From Nemopilema nomurai (lineage: Eukaryota > Cnidaria > Scyphozoa > Rhizostomeae > Rhizostomatidae), in NCBI GenBank assembly GCA_003864495.1, contig ML133389.1, positions 1,659,560-1,723,559 of the forward strand: DNA of 64,000 nucleotides, in the 5' to 3' direction. The position numbers and the translations under genes were made by a program. Shown here piece after piece: positions 12,301 to 20,939 of this stretch (position 1 is its first letter; each line of letters begins with the position of its first letter). The notes beneath the pieces are model-generated. The model ran no database searches, had not been told where the DNA came from, and worked only from the letters and a program-made list of their open reading frames with translations.

Positions 12301-14754
12301 TCGCTCAACACATCACCGTTATCTAAACTCTTGTTCATATTTTTCAAGCTTTCTAAAGTCTCCTCGACAGTTCCGAGTCGTTTCTTAACGGCAGCTACCT
12401 CATCTTCAAACCGAGACATTCCATCTAGCTTTGATCGAAGTTCAGTGACGTCATTAATCAGCTTCTTAATCTCCTGCGCAGTGTCACTGTCTCGATCATT
12501 CTTATATGCGCCTTTCATTCTTTTTTGCTCGTTGGTCAATATATCCAGCATGGCGAATAACTTATCGACACCGTCTTCCAAAGCTTGAAGTCTTTTGTTG
12601 ACTCGGACGTTATTCCAAGAATTGTTCAAAAATTTTTCTTTTCCGGGTTCAGATGGCTGTAAGTGCGAAGACGTAGTTTTTTCAACTTCATCGGCTACAT
12701 TAGCGACTTCCATCTCCGTTTTGTCATTTTCATTACTGGAGCCTTCCAGCATCCCTCGTGATTTTGAGAGCAGTTCTTCCCCGCTTGGCAAAGAATCAAA
12801 GGAAGAAAATTTTGCGCCATTGTTTTCAATTTTAGCCAGTCTCTTAATGATTTCATCTTGTTTTTCTCTAAAGCTGAAAGACACAGTTTTATAAGAATCG
12901 ATGTCTGAGGTAGGACAGGGGGGTCTCTTCAGACATACAGTTAGATACAGGGCATTTCAGGGATTTCTTGACATGGAAAAATATTGAGTACTTGCAAGGT
13001 TCTTAAAAATGTCAAAAACAGGATACTTGGGGGGTTTGGCTTTGAAATAGCTTTTTCTTACTGTATTATACTGTAAAAATGCACCAGCAAAAAGAATAGA
13101 ACATGAATTCAATGCAAACCAATCTTTTGTGCTCCATTGGATGAGACAAGAGACATGTTCCAGCAATTAATGTTGCCTTCTTTCCTTTACCCTTAATAAC
13201 AGAGGTGTCGACAAAACAAGAAACCTGAACATGCCAAAAATTTAATCACAAAAATTTTTGAGAGAGTTATTTAAAAGCAAACTGAAGTTTTCCAACATTT
13301 TGTCAAATTATTTATCAAACAAAATGTCAGCTGCTTCAGAAATTGAGCAATATTTTCTTTGACCCTCATAGCACAAGAGGCTAAGAAACTTGAGACAAGG
13401 AACAATATACCTGAAACATTTCTTCCTTATTTCTCTGATGTAGTATTTCTAGGATTCTTAATAGCATTCTTAAACAAAGAGACAAATGACCTAATGTAAG
13501 AGACAATAATAAGTGCTAATAAACTGGAAAGTGATAGAGCCAAACAAAAGCTTTAAATTGGCTGAGACTCCACTTTTATTCTCAAGTTACCCTTGCCATA
13601 TTGTACTCCATTGTTTTGAAATTTATTGAAGTTGTTCTTGAGGTGCAAGACACAAGCAACAACTTGCACAAATTTCCTACACAAAATCAATTATTAATTG
13701 TGATAAGGTGTGATGTGCCAATATTGGGATCACATATGACAAATATTAGACAGGTCAGCAAATTTACAGATAATCACATATTGCTGAATTGCAGATAGTT
13801 CTAATGCATCTTAGTAACTTTTCACACCTGGCACATTAGTCAGGTCATAAAAATTCCAAAGAGTCAATAAATTCCACAAAAGTGATTAATTAAAGATTGG
13901 ACCAAGTCTGCTTTATGCAAATAGGGTGTGCTACAACCTAGCTTAATAAAATCGAATTACATCAACAGAACGTGGGCAGGAAAAGGAAATATATGCATGT
14001 AGTACAATCACAAGTTTTGCAGCTTTCAAAACATTTGATAAGAGCTGGCATTTCTCATATAAATTGATTTTACCCAGAGACATTCACTCAACCGTATCAA
14101 ATCTGAAATTTCTTGCTCTTAGGCAAATGTGGTTTCATCTAACAAGCGTGCAATAAAAATGTTTGGCATAAAACATCTCAGAGCAGAGTATGTTTACACA
14201 GCTGCATCTACGAAATGTCACATAAATCCTAATTATTGAAGTTTAGCATTATTACAGCTGGGTTCTATAATTAATTGGGAAAAATCTTTTAGATGTTACT
14301 CACCGGTAAGCATAGATTAAATTACTATAAAGACGAGAAAGCCTATTTTCATGAAGAAGGAAATTAAACGAAGTCTCAGGCCATTAAATAATCTTGGACG
14401 AAGTCCATGAACAATTGTTTGAATTGGGATTAACGGTGATTGATATGAAACAAAAAGATGAATTCTTCAAGGAAGTTTATTCACATACCTTTTTAAGTCC
14501 TTTTCGAAATGATCACCATACATGAGCAATTCATCGCTTCTCGGATCTTCTCTTCCTCCAAAACCACTCTCCCTTGTACCTTCACTTTCGGCAGAAGTAT
14601 TATCAACTTTGGGATTCAGACTGCCTCCTACCGGCCTAGTAACAATAAGAATTTGAATTAGGAATTCTTTTAGCAGCTTAAAGTCAACAACACCTCGTTC
14701 GGGTTGCCCTAGCGCTGCATCGAGGAGACCTCTTAACTCCACCACTCCCGCCAT
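3348..14754 (-). CDS. QRICH2-like: QRICH2-like coiled-coil protein (DUF4795 family), 11 exons
   Basis: Exons on the minus strand, in transcript order: 14754-14489, 12873-11919, 10689-10494, 9387-9146, 8052-7936, 7526-7343, 6737-6544, 5861-5687, 4907-4828, 4396-4313, 3527-3348. All have AG/GT borders, every junction phase agrees, and they total 2,673 nt (890 residues plus stop). The N-terminus (start MAGVVELRGLLDAALG, followed by GVVDFKLL) matches the family's opening block. The middle is coiled coil. The segment FHCISCDRPVH in exon 7 is the family's Cys-containing signature. RACGGNHTSIVHTPK (exon 8) and VDLLLGTDGNVYRGRYK (exon 9) match the conserved C-terminal blocks. Vertebrate QRICH2 is a sperm flagellum protein. 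This copy lacks the long Gln-rich region of the mammalian protein. The start is the first ATG of an exon facing the divergent zinc-finger gene. Orthology rests on remembered family motifs and was not searched. Confidence 0.85.
4104..4290. repeat. Dispersed repeat family H, copy 1
   Basis: Shares long stretches with 57095-57305 and 63087-63270: GCAAACGTCGGAA, ATCGAAAACACTAGA followed by GGTGATAA, and a start like AGTGCTTTRCRGTACRAAACTTCA. It lies in intron 10 of the QRICH2-like gene. No protein-coding capacity is seen. It looks like a short non-autonomous element. Confidence 0.6.
5405..5586. repeat. Purine-rich minisatellite (GAAGGCAGAAGAAACAT units)
   Basis: About ten copies of a 17-18 bp unit made almost only of purines on the plus strand, with variants such as GGAGACAGAAG. 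It lies in an intron between QRICH2-like exons 8 and 9. Open frames seen in it (for example Phe/Leu/Cys-rich ones on the minus strand) are artefacts of the repeat. Confidence 0.85.
5687..9387 (-). CDS. QRICH2-like exons 4-8, DUF4795 core
   Basis: Five exons (9387-9146, 8052-7936, 7526-7343, 6737-6544, 5861-5687) encode the conserved domain. Exons 4-6 form an alpha-helical coiled coil (for example LQKNIEDLLQRLDRYANEEE and DKLDATAEESLKKYL). Exon 7 carries the Cys signature HCISCDRPV. Exon 8 carries the Arg-x-Cys-Gly-Gly-x-His-Thr block. In exon 8 I chose the acceptor TTTTTTCACAG|CAATAC because it alone gives phase 0; TTGCAG 26 nt upstream would break the frame. Vertebrate members have a further helical block between the blocks in exons 7 and 8 that I do not find here. 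Confidence 0.8.
8221..8304. repeat. Short family H fragment
   Basis: The segment has CACAATAGCGAGAAATAGCGG and TTGCATATTTAAAG, matching the left part of the copies at 57095 and 63087. It ends with the reverse complement of the family's left end (TTTTGTATCCCAAAGCACTTG). This may be a very short internally deleted copy with terminal inverted repeats. Confidence 0.45.
8620..8840 (-). pseudogene. Partial duplicate of QRICH2-like exon 4 end and flanking intron
   Basis: The stretch around 8792-8832 (CAACCTGCTTCGCTTTCAGC and neighbours) repeats 9134-9170, which is the donor end of exon 4 with its GT site. The flanks also match: GCACTTAATCAATAAAGA occurs in both 8671-8690 and 9003-9022. The copy keeps only about 35 bases of exon sequence and then diverges, so it is a truncated tandem duplication with no full exon. 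Confidence 0.65.
9575..9912. repeat. Large inverted repeat (hairpin) of repeat family H
   Basis: The arm at 9575-9687 is nearly the perfect reverse complement of the arm at 9793-9912. Each arm includes GACACTCCTCAGAGCATAA, the 'cgtcagagtaagg' or 'ccttattctgacg' segment, and TCCATCGTGTTCTTTCGGAACC. The spacer is about 105 bp. The single-strand form would fold into a long stem. It lies in intron 3 of the QRICH2-like gene. The arm sequence CTTTTTCGTCYGACACTCCTCAG is shared with the copies at 11068, 57167 and 63127. Confidence 0.8.
11041..11145. repeat. Family H fragment
   Basis: Contains AAAGTACTTTTTTATCAGACACTCCTCAGA, AAACGTCGGAAAGTG and ACAGAATAAATAGCTAG, matching the core of the copies at 57167-57240 and 63120-63195. 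It lies in intron 2 of the QRICH2-like gene. Confidence 0.55.
11154..11337 (-). CDS. Possible alternative first exon inside the QRICH2-like gene
   Basis: An ATG in good context (AAAATGGCG) opens 61 codons beginning MASRPKQAVLDRKILEKSG. They run to a possible donor GACG|GTGATT in phase 1. That phase would join exon 4 (which starts in phase 1) but not exon 3. An internal promoter giving a shorter isoform is one reading. The other is a chance frame whose 3' end runs into a copy of a dispersed repeat (11041-11145). No acceptor feeds it in the main transcript. Confidence 0.25.
11919..12873 (-). CDS. QRICH2-like exon 2, long coiled-coil exon
   Basis: A 955-nt exon that is highly charged (Glu, Lys, Asp) with heptad-like stretches such as LEDGVDKLFAMLDILTNEQ and VTELRSKLDGMSRFEDEV. 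This suggests two or three consecutive coiled-coil segments. Its acceptor is preceded by TGTGTCTTTCAG and its donor is GG|GTAAGT. It ends in phase 0 after the residues GMAKR. The plus strand also carries open frames here, which are antisense shadows of this exon. Confidence 0.85.
14489..14754 (-). CDS. QRICH2-like exon 1, conserved N-terminal block
   Basis: Encodes 88 complete residues plus two bases of the next codon (AG). The hydrophobic and acidic block MAGVVELRGLLDAALG followed by GVVDFKLLKEFLIQIL corresponds to the family's N-terminal motif (leucine-rich helix, then GxVxFxxLxxLL). The rest is Ser/Glu/Gly-rich linker. The donor is AAG|GTATGT. Exon 2 begins with the single base C that completes AGC (Ser), and this phase match ties the two exons together. 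Confidence 0.8.
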
Positions 14755-15255
14755 TTCAATTTCAAAATCTGATTTCTCAAGGAAGGCGAATGCTCATTAC
14801 GTTGTCATGGCAAGAGCCTCGGTATGAAATAGAGGACAAGCAAGCTCCCTTGTCTCCTTTCAATAAAGAGGCATTTCCTCTTTCTACCAAAACGGAAATG
14901 ATGAGAAGTTTAATTCCTAAAAGCTTCTGGCTGCTTCGCTAGTCAATTGAAAAGGAAGTTTCTCACGGCGTGACGCTTGAAAAATTGCTGTGAATTGATA
15001 ACGTAAGTTTGCTGGTAATAAACTTTTACTTTTTGTTTGGGCCTAAATTGTTATTCTGTTTGTAGTCATATCACAACCCCGTACTTTAAAAGGGACAGAG
15101 CATCCATTTTTACATCCCCTAGCATATCTCTCCAGAATGCCACCCCCTTTCATTTTTATGTTTGGAAAACAAGTTAAGGCTAGATATATATTTAAAAATT
15201 GTGAAATTTCATTTTCAAACACCTTCTTTGTTTTAGCGGGCCTTAACATCAAAAG
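14755..15255. promoter_or_regulatory. Shared divergent promoter region
   Basis: A 501-bp gap separates the start codon of the minus-strand QRICH2-like gene from that of the plus-strand zinc-finger gene, so the two 5' UTRs and core promoters must share it. I see no convincing TATA box or initiator. A 5' UTR intron of the zinc-finger gene could also hide here: TTTGTTTTAG at 15228-15237 could be an acceptor just before the start codon. Confidence 0.5.
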
Positions 15256-18200
15256 ATGACAAACATTCAGAGTGGTGAAGATGTATTAGAGATCAAGGTA
15301 GAGGACGGAATTGAAATCAATCCGAGAAGCTTTGGAGACAACCATATATTAAATCAAAAAGAGAGGGAAGGTCATGGGTTTGAAGGAGGAAAGAAATATG
15401 AAGCCAATGTACAAGGGAGCTTTCTGTTAGTTAAAGAGGAGGCTTTATCAGACGAAGAAGGCACATATATCAATCTAGAAGAAAGGACATTGTTTCAAGC
15501 AGATGAAGAGATAAGAAATAGAAAGCTTGTTGGAATTTGTGGTATTGCAAGCAGTCAAGGATGCGGCGAAGAAGAGTCAAGAAATGAGATACTTCAAGAT
15601 GCAAATGGAATTGTTGTTGTCAAACAGGAAACTGAATTTGGGCAAACAAGTTTTGTGACAAGAGAAATGATACAGAAAGATTCAGAATATGAAAGAAGGT
15701 TTAGTTTTACCAGTGATTATGATGATGGGTTTGAAGAAGTTGACCAGTTTTATGAAGAGGAATTTATAGAAGAAGAGGGAGATGATGAGGTAGAAGAAGA
15801 TGTTAAAGAAGATGATGAAGAAGATTTTAGTGATAGGAATGATGCAACATGGAAATGTGATGCTATGGAGAGGGAAAGTGATGATGATTATGGTGAAGAA
15901 GATAAAGAAGAGTCCAGTGTCAAGTGTCAAAGCAAATCTTTATTTGCCTGCAATTTATGTCCAAAAGCATTTCAAACACAGAAAGGATACAAAAGGCACA
16001 AGCTAGGCCACAGCAAAAAAAGAAAGAACTCTTGTTCAAATTGCTTTCAAAATTTTAGATTTAAAAAGGACCTTCTCAATCACACTTGCAAAAAATTAAG
16101 TACTGTGTGTACGATTTGTGGCAAGAAATTGAATGACCTTGATGCACTCTTAAGACATGGAAGAGTGCACACTGGAGAGAAGCCCTATGAATGTCAAATT
16201 TGCAATAAAAGGTGAGGAATGCTTTAACTAAGAGATTTAAGAGTTCTGATTTGATTCTCATATAAACTGTACATTTGTCATTCTGTTCTTACCGGTTGGT
16301 ACAGTTTAGTTGACTGTACTCTGCTCCATCACCAGCAAATTTCTGAATCAATTATTACAAGTTTGGACAACATCATAGTTTGCTAATGGGACCACATCAT
16401 GATTTGCTAAGGGGACCACGTCATAGTTTGTTAAGGAGGTCACATCATAGTTTGCTAATGGGACCATATCATGGTTTGCTAAGGAGGTCACATCATAGTT
16501 TGCTAAGGAGGTCACATCATAGTTGCTAAGGTGGTCACATCATGGTTTGCTAAGGGGACCACATCATAGTTTGCTAAGGAGGTCACATCATGGTTTGCTA
16601 AGGGGGACACATCATGGTTTGCTAAGGGGGTCACATCATAGTTTGCTAAGGAGGTCACATCATAGTTTGCTAAGGGGGTCACATCATAGTTTGCTAAGGA
16701 GGTCACATCATAGTTTGCCAAGGGTACCACATCATGTTTTGCTAAGGGGGTCACATGTATGCTGGAAATTTGCAACCCCTAGAATGTGATTTAAGTCTTA
16801 AAATTAAGCAGAACAAGTATTCAGGACTAGTTTTGAAAAGACACTTAGCTAGGCACCCAGGCACATTTAGCTTGTTTTCTGCAATATGTACACAAGAGAG
16901 ATATACATAGAGTTAAGTTTAATCATACTACTCATATATTCTCATTTCATAACGGTTTCCATATTTTATTTTTTTCTATTTTTGGGGGGAGACTTTTGCT
17001 TAATTTAAGTTAGCTCCCATGCTAACTTATTTTTTACTGATTTTTTTTCTACCCATGTGCCTCCTCTTTTTTGTCAAGAGAATTGAGTTATTTAACAAAG
17101 TTACAATTACATTTGTTTGAAGCACTTGTTCTCTTTGATATATGAATAAATCAAAATCTTATCAAAATCCTCAGGTTTTCAGCTGAAAATTATTATCGTT
17201 ACACTTAGGTTCCTTGAGAAGGGAAACCTCGCCATCCACTACCGCATTCACACTAATGAGCGACCTTATAAATGCCCGCATTGCGACAAGACGTTTTCTG
17301 ATCAAAGTAACTTTAACAGACACCGGAAGAGCCATCTAAGTGTTGAAATATCAAAGGCCTACACATGTCGGATATGCAACCAAAGATTCACAAGGTCCTC
17401 CAGTCTATATCGTCACTATGTGCGCCTCCACAGAGGAGAGCCAGAGATCCTTGGTGATGACTTTGTTTTGGGTGAAGGAAATAACTACGTAGAGGCATAC
17501 AAGGTGGGTTGGTTCATGCCTCCATTTGAAGAATCTTAGATTCAGAGACGAGGTTTGAATAAAGCAGTGCTATCACATGCCATTAAAAGATGTTGTCTAC
17601 TGTTTCAAGTACCGTAAATCCTCGAATTAGCCCCCTGGGGGCTTATTTATTTTTGATATTTTTGGATGGGGGCTTATTCGAGGGGGGGGGCTTATAAATT
17701 TCCTGAAACATATCACATAAAAAGATAATTTTTTTGAAATTTCTTTCTTTTCATAATATATAAAATAGCCTAAGTATAAAGTAACATTTGATTAAATTAT
17801 TAACAAAAATATAATTGTTTGTGGTAATTCACTAAAATGCCAGAGGCAACCTCAGGAGTCAAAAATAAACAAATCGAGGGGGGCTTATTCGAGAGGGGGG
17901 CTTATTGAAAATTTGTAGTTCTAGGGTGGGGGCTTATTCGAGGGGGGGGGCCAATTCGAGGATTTACGGTATCTTAGAAGTGGTAAATTTTATGATCCAC
18001 TCTTAGCCTCTTTTGCTTTCATAGCCTCGTCTTGACTCAACATCTTCTTCTGTGCCCTATGTTTCCATTTGCCTCTATTACCTTTCTTGTCTCTTTTAAC
18101 TTACTCTAACTTTTTGTCCCACTTTTTTCCGTCACTTTTTGCCCCTTGCCTCTATTCTACCCCCAATCTTCACCCTTTTGTTTCTCTCCCCTGGCATCTT

Positions 18201-18848
18201 TGTCCCTTGCCGCTTGCCCATTCCGCAAATTGTTGTTTCGAGTTATTAACAGTTGTTAAACCTCCCAACCTTCCTTTTCAGAAAGAGTCGTGTCGTTTCT
18301 GTGACAAGAAATTTGGCACCCAAGAAGGCCTAAGGAGGCACGAACTACTTCACCAGGAATGCGACATGTTTCGATGTCAACTGTGCCAGAAGATGTTTTC
18401 ATCTAAAGATAACTTGAATGCGCACTCTAGAGTTCACAATAACGACTTGAGCTGCAATTACTGCGAAGTGAGTTTCAACCGCAGAGACTCCCTCGTCAGA
18501 CACGAGAGAATGCACGAGAATGCGCGTCCATTCGCGTGCACTGATTGTGACGCGCGTTTCACAATGAAAAGGTCGCTTACAAGACATAAACAAACTCATA
18601 GCGGTGTTAAGCCGCACGGATGTGATGCTTGCGGCAAGCGGTTCTACCGCTCATCTGATTTGACTGTGCACAGGCGGACGCATTCCCATGAGAAGCCGTA
18701 CACATGTGATAAGTGCGAAAAGGGTTTCGCGGCGCAGACGAATTTCGTAAAACACGTGCGGTTTTGCGAAGGAAAGAAGAAGAAAAAAGCTAAGCGGGAA
18801 CGAAAAGCGGTGAAAAAATCTGCCGCAAGCAAAGAAGGCTCTTTATGA
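15256..18848 (+). CDS. C2H2 zinc-finger protein, 3 exons, about 12 fingers
   Basis: Exons 15256-16211, 17209-17503 and 18282-18848 join in phase (2, then 0) and predict 605 residues. Residues 1-220 are acidic and unstructured, with a dense Asp/Glu run at about 155-200. Fingers follow from about residue 231. Exon 1 holds a canonical finger, a degenerate C2-H-C one (CSNCFQNF...HTC) and CTICGKKL. The fourth finger is split by intron 1 (CQICNKR|FLEKGNLAIH). Exon 2 adds two more. Exon 3 adds six, the last ending HVRFC (C2HC). Linkers of the TGEKPY type occur (HTGEKPYEC, HTNERPYKC, HSHEKPYTC). The C-terminal tail is a Lys/Arg-rich likely nuclear localisation signal. It is probably a nuclear DNA-binding transcription factor. 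I cannot assign an orthologue or target, and no KRAB, BTB or ZAD domain is seen. Confidence 0.88.
16373..16757. repeat. 24-bp minisatellite in zinc-finger gene intron 1
   Basis: About 16 copies of the unit TTTGCTAAGGAGGTCACATC plus ATAG. The variable positions alternate between GGAGGTC, GGGGACC and GGGGGTC. The 24-bp period keeps frames open on both strands, giving NYDVTSLA-type and SHHSLLRR-type false proteins. The array starts 160 bp after the donor of exon 1. Confidence 0.9.
17612..17969. mobile_element. MITE with terminal inverted repeats and TA duplication
   Basis: The left end CCGTAAATCCTCGAATTAGC is the inverse of the right end CCAATTCGAGGATTTACGG. Both ends are flanked by TA (17610-17611 and 17970-17971), as expected for a Tc1/mariner-type insertion. 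The inside is rich in GGGGGCTTATTCGAGG repeats near both ends and AT-rich in the middle, with no open frame. It is a non-autonomous element in intron 2 of the zinc-finger gene. Confidence 0.8.
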
Positions 18849-20590
18849 TCGCCGTTATAAACTACATCACGGTTGATTTTATACCCCGGTGAAAGGTTAA
18901 TTACCAACACTGCTAAAAGTGCTGTATTTTTGTATATAATCAATCTTAAACGATTTAAATTTAATGTAACTTATGCTCTGCTTTTCTTTTATTATGCTTT
19001 TCTAATGCAGATCGAATGAATGTTGTCATCCATCTCATTTCATAATCTTTAACCTCTGAATTTTAGATTTTTTAACCTCTGGCCCCTGCTAAGCCGATTT
19101 TAGATTGTTTGAGACACGACCAGCCTCTACGCGATGAAGAGAACCTGGCTCGCCCTACTACCCTTTAATGGTCTGTTGTGAGGCCCATGTCATCAACCTT
19201 TAATTTTTGAACGGTAGCGATTTTTAACCTTTGACCTCTTACTGTGAATTCATTAACATAATTTTGTGAAAATATGCAGACAATTTTTGTATATGCAGCT
19301 TATATGCTAAAACTCGTTTCATTGGTCTTAACTCGGTATATTGCCTTTTCTGACCTTTAAACTTTGATGTGAACTCTGACCTCCACAGTTAAAATTCCAA
19401 TGGTTTGCTAAAAACGCCGACAACTTTTTGCGGGTCCGACAAAGCCACCGCTGCTTGTTTGATATATTGCACTTCTTTGAGTCATAACTTTTCATAACTG
19501 TAGAGTTGTATCAAATTTAAATTTAATCAGAAATCTCTGCAAATCGCTGTGGGCCTAAGTTTTATCAAGCTTACAATTTATATATTCGATATTTTACGAA
19601 ATACAATGCCTGTCAAAAGTTTTGGGACACGAACGACGATTTTTCGACTTGAGTTCATCTTCATCTTAACCTATTCCCTCAGTCTGATTGGAAGCCAAAC
19701 TTTATTGCCAACATTGTTTTGGGACTAAGGATGGTGTTAACAGCTATTGGCATGTCAAATAAGCGAGAAACGAGGTGTTACAAGGACTTTGGCAGGCATT
19801 ATTTTTCATATGTTTACAACTTATGTACTAACACCTTGAAACAATACTCTTTCTACTATCATTGATACTTTGGAGTTTTTTCTATACATTATGGCTCTGG
19901 TTTTTTATTGGTATCTAGTCCATTATTTGTTGTCACGTCAATTGGCCCTTTTTCATTTATGCAAAGAATTCAATATGCTGGACGAGGCTACCAAACGCTT
20001 AGTGTTTCAGAAATATTGCGAAGAATCTTCACTGATCAGCTATCTTCAAGGGCACGAGTCCTTTGCTAAAATCGAAAAGAAATCAGGAACATTTCAAAGC
20101 CAGCGAATCATTGGCTAGAGAGGCATTTGATATTTCATCTTTGGTTAATTTAACTGAGTTTCATATATCGCCCGCAGGTATCACCATAGATGTTTGGACG
20201 AGTTTTTGAAATGCTTCGTCATAGTGACACCTCACTTGGTCCACATTTTGAAAACGCATTGTTTTTAAGCACGGTGTCACCCTCATGTTACCCTTGGGGA
20301 TATAAAAGCGCCTTCATCAATTGTTTTACCCTCCCTCCCCTCATCAATCTCCCGATATCTATCAATTTTCTATGTTGACTCTATACCATTTTTCAATTCT
20401 TCAGTTCTACCGGTTAGCTTCCCATCAACTTTGTTTCCACCGATTTAGAAACAGCATTTTAAGTTCTTTTTCCCAAAGGATGTCAGTATTATGACCAGCC
20501 ATCCAATATGTTTAACCGTGAAATTGAAGTAAAAAAATCATGTCACCAAATAAAATGCTTTAGTGTTCAACTCTCTCGGTGAATTTTAAC
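18849..20590. other. 3' flank of zinc-finger gene, no gene seen
   Basis: AT-rich sequence holding the zinc-finger 3' UTR. Around 19607-19632 TGCCTGTCAAAAGTTTTGGG resembles the outer end of Tc1-like transposons, but no transposase reading frame follows. An 82-codon frame at 19870-20118 has no splice or homology support. Confidence 0.4.
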
Positions 20591-20594
20591 ATTC

Positions 20595-20935
20595 ATCGAA
20601 TTTTCATCGAGATTTCATCGAATTTGCATTGAAACTTGATCGAATTGGCACCAAAATTTCATGGAACTGGTATCGAATTTCATCGAATTTTCGTCGAATT
20701 TTCATCGAATTTTCTTCGAATTTTCATCGAATTTTCATCGAATTTTCATCGAATTTTAATCAAATCTGCATCGAATTTGTATTGAAATTTTATCAGATTG
20801 GCACCAAAATTTCATCGAATTACCATCGAATTTGCGTCGAATCTCCATTAAATCATCATCAAATTTGCATCGAATTTTCATTAAACCTTCATTTAAATTC
20901 CATAAAATTTTCATTGAATTCGTATCGTGATTTCT
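20595..20935. repeat. Degenerate ATCGAATTTTC tandem repeat
   Basis: Approximately 12-bp units (TTCATCGAATTT and variants CTTCGAAT, CACCAAAATTTC, CATTAAAT), near perfect at 20690-20760 and decaying outward. The period is a multiple of three, so one frame stays open (SSNFHRIFIEF-like). It is not considered a gene. Confidence 0.8.
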
Positions 20936-20939
20936 TCAC

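Noticed and set aside
12277..12894. Plus-strand open frames across QRICH2-like exon 2
   Set aside because: Antisense shadows of a coding exon whose phase and motifs support the minus strand.
16373..16757. Regular spaced repeats that might suggest a CRISPR array
   Set aside because: Units are contiguous 24-mers with no unique spacers, inside an intron of an animal gene.
19607..19640. Tc1-like transposon end (TGCCTGTCAAAAGTTTTGGG)
   Set aside because: No second end and no transposase remnant were found nearby. Too short to call.
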